This document shows positions 62,458 to 64,000 of a stretch of 64,000 bases of DNA, piece by piece. Below the pieces are notes generated by a model. It was not told the DNA's origin and made no database searches. It saw only the letters and a list, made by a program, of their open reading frames with translations. The stretch comes from Hwanghaeella sp964350445 (GTDB taxonomy: Bacteria > Pseudomonadota > Alphaproteobacteria > UBA8366 > Aestuariispiraceae). A program made the position numbers and the translations under genes. The stretch lies in the NCBI GenBank assembly GCA_964350445.1, contig CAYGKA010000022.1:1-64000 (forward strand), written 5' to 3'. Each line of letters opens with the position of its first letter. The first letter of the stretch is position 1.

Positions 62458-63966
62458 TCAGCCGCCCGTCGCCGCCATGCGCAGCCGCGCCAACGCGGCG
62501 CCGCGCAACGCCATCAAGGCCTCGCTTGCCGTAATCCGCTGTTTGGCTTGCGTCACCCATCCGGCAATGGCCGGGTCTTCGCCGGCCAACGGCTCGACCG
62601 CCGCAACCGCGCCGGCCAGATCGCCTTGCTCCAAGGCGGCTTCCGCGCGCGACACCGCGGGCGCGGATTCGGATGAATCCGTCCGGCGGATGCTGATCAA
62701 ACCGCGCATTTCCGCGAGGGTTTCATCGACCCAGCCTTCCGCCCCGGCGACCCGTTCCGCACGGTCGACGGCCGGCGCCACATCGTCGAAAGCGTCAATG
62801 ATATCGGCACGGCTGGCAATGATCGCATCCTTCAGCGGCGCGAGGGACGCAACGGCCTTCTGCACCGCGTCGTCATCCGGCGCCAAGGCCGCGATATCCT
62901 GCAGCGTGCCGCCGAAAGGCTCGGACGCCGCCATCAGGCTGTCCAATTGACCCACCGTGAGGACGAGAGCCGCCTCGCTGCCGCTCGGCCCGCCATAGTT
63001 GGATTCGATTTGGGCAAGACGGCGTTCGACCGCGGCAACCCGGTCCGTCACCGTTTCGATACCGCTGCGGATCGCATCGAACTGATCGGCGAAGGTCGAC
63101 AACTCGGCCCGGAACGCGTCCAGCGAGTCGTCGGCCCGCGTATCCATGGCGTTAACGCGCGACCGCAAGGCGTCGACCGCCGCGTTCAGCGGCGAAAGGT
63201 CCACCTGATCGGCCGACGTTGCCGGCGCCGTGGCCATTGCGTCTTCCAAAGCCGCCAAACGGTCGGAAAGCGGGGCCAACGCGCCCTCTATATCGACCGG
63301 TTCACCCGCGGCAACCGTTTCGGCCACCGGGCGATTTTCCAACGCACCGACGCGGCCCTTCAAGGCGTCGACGGTTTGCGCCAAGACCGGGTCCGGCGGC
63401 GCCGGCGTCTGTGCCGGGGGCGGTCCAAAAAACTGGCTCAAATGCGCGTTCAGGGAAGATTCCACACTCGGACGCCAATAGCTCTGCGTCGCCACGCCGG
63501 CTGCCGATCCCAGCGCGACGATCAGCGCAATCCAGGCGAGCCCGCTGGGCCGCCGCGGCGGGGCCGCCACCGCAACCGGCGGCGGGGTCGGCGCTTCCTG
63601 CTCTTTCACGTTGCTTGCTGCGCCGCCATCCGCTTTCTCTTCAGCCTTCTTCCCGGCTTCTTTCGTCTCGGCCATTTCGGATTCAGCCTTTTCTGCCGTC
63701 ACCGGCGTTTCGTCCGCCGCTTTTCCGTCCGCCCCATCAGACCCGTCGGGCTGCATCGATACCTGCCCGGTGCCGCTTCGGGAGTCGCTGTCGGATTCCA
63801 GGGACACGCCCTCGCGCTCGGCAACGGCGCGAATTTCGTCCCAGCGGTTCTCGGGAACGTGGTTGCGGGCTTTCCATCCTTGGATCGTGCTGGGCGTAAC
63901 GCCGAGCTTCTGCGCCATGGGGCGAATGCCGCCGAACCGTTCGATGACGGTTTCCGCGTTCGGCAT
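62458..63966 (-). CDS. Mic60/mitofilin-like protein with N-terminal helix-turn-helix
   Basis: The visible 502 residues consist of an N-terminal DNA-binding-like domain (about 5-45, VIERFGGIRPMAQKLGVTPSTI), an acidic disordered linker (about 52-138), one membrane span (about 141-160, SGLAWIALIVALGSAAGVAT), a coiled-coil periplasmic region and a helical C-terminal mitofilin-like region (about 340-502). The position ahead of hemY is the standard alphaproteobacterial place for Mic60, a crista-forming protein homologue. The frame stays open to the right edge of the window, so the true start may lie outside it. Confidence 0.85.
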   Translation of the reverse strand: MPNAETVIERFGGIRPMAQKLGVTPSTIQGWKARNHVPENRWDEIRAVAEREGVSLESDSDSRSGTGQVSMQPDGSDGADGKAADETPVTAEKAESEMAETKEAGKKAEEKADGGAASNVKEQEAPTPPPVAVAAPPRRPSGLAWIALIVALGSAAGVATQSYWRPSVESSLNAHLSQFFGPPPAQTPAPPDPVLAQTVDALKGRVGALENRPVAETVAAGEPVDIEGALAPLSDRLAALEDAMATAPATSADQVDLSPLNAAVDALRSRVNAMDTRADDSLDAFRAELSTFADQFDAIRSGIETVTDRVAAVERRLAQIESNYGGPSGSEAALVLTVGQLDSLMAASEPFGGTLQDIAALAPDDDAVQKAVASLAPLKDAIIASRADIIDAFDDVAPAVDRAERVAGAEGWVDETLAEMRGLISIRRTDSSESAPAVSRAEAALEQGDLAGAVAAVEPLAGEDPAIAGWVTQAKQRITASEALMALRGAALARLRMAATGG

Positions 63967-64000
63967 CGTTTCGACCGGCGTTGCGTCTGTCGTATCGTTC

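Overview
The window is GC-rich bacterial chromosome with dense coding on both strands and no insertion sequence, phage gene, plasmid gene or CRISPR array. Gene content points to an alphaproteobacterium, probably from or near the Rhodospirillales. The main clues are a heat-shock sigma factor with the RpoH box, CarD followed by rpoH, MeaB, HemY beside a Mic60-like protein, a giant two-membrane-span coiled-coil protein of the growth-pole-ring type, and a 7Fe ferredoxin. It is a draft scaffold: a run of exactly 100 N at 57045-57144 lies inside a gene.

Layout. 1-6.6 kb: a 16-bp tandem repeat and palindrome, a DinB-like protein, a YghU-type glutathione transferase, a MetE-like methyltransferase, an orphan lipoprotein, an MlrC-type peptidase and a small ORFan. 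6.6-10.4 kb: a possible small RNA, tRNA-Thr(CGT), a receiver-HPt protein, a SAM hydrolase-like protein and an acyltransferase. 10.4-18.4 kb: acs, an esterase, a peroxiredoxin-like protein, an EVE protein, two MFS carriers and a DksA-like protein. 18.6-29.6 kb: rpe, a heparinase-fold protein, a surface-polysaccharide block (TviB-type dehydrogenase, a winged-helix/Rossmann regulator coupled to an RfaH-like antiterminator, a polyprenyl-phosphate sugar-phosphate transferase, an SDR epimerase and a WbpM/PglF-like dehydratase), then purH. 29.6-37.7 kb: a DUF938 methyltransferase, fdxA, carD, a metallophosphatase-fold protein without its metal ligands, rpoH, a nuclease-like protein, pip and meaB with a small coupled partner. 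37.7-45 kb: a GNAT acetyltransferase, two coupled unknown proteins and the 1267-residue coiled-coil protein. 45-49.2 kb: upp, a DUF2937 protein, a SulP transporter that seems to start at ATT, and a second orphan lipoprotein. 49.3-54.6 kb: an aromatic-acid cluster (two crotonases, a flavin hydroxylase, a feruloyl-CoA synthase-like ligase and a MarR regulator). 54.9-59.8 kb: the three-gene N-acetylglutaminylglutamine amide (NAGGN) osmoprotectant operon. 60-64 kb: a BenE-type transporter, hemY and a Mic60-like protein with an N-terminal helix-turn-helix.

How the genes work together. The polysaccharide block carries its own control pair: a regulator that probably binds a perfect 15-bp inverted repeat over its own promoter, and a coupled antiterminator. 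The NAGGN operon makes and recycles a dipeptide osmolyte. The aromatic cluster could activate a hydroxycinnamate, split its side chain and hydroxylate the ring.

The observations most worth pursuing are the catalytically stripped phosphatase fold between carD and rpoH, the giant coiled-coil protein with its two unknown neighbours, the operator and regulator pair of the polysaccharide block, the false assembly gap in the NAGGN synthetase, the ATT start of the SulP gene, and a shared GTTGCATTGCAA palindrome at two distant promoters.
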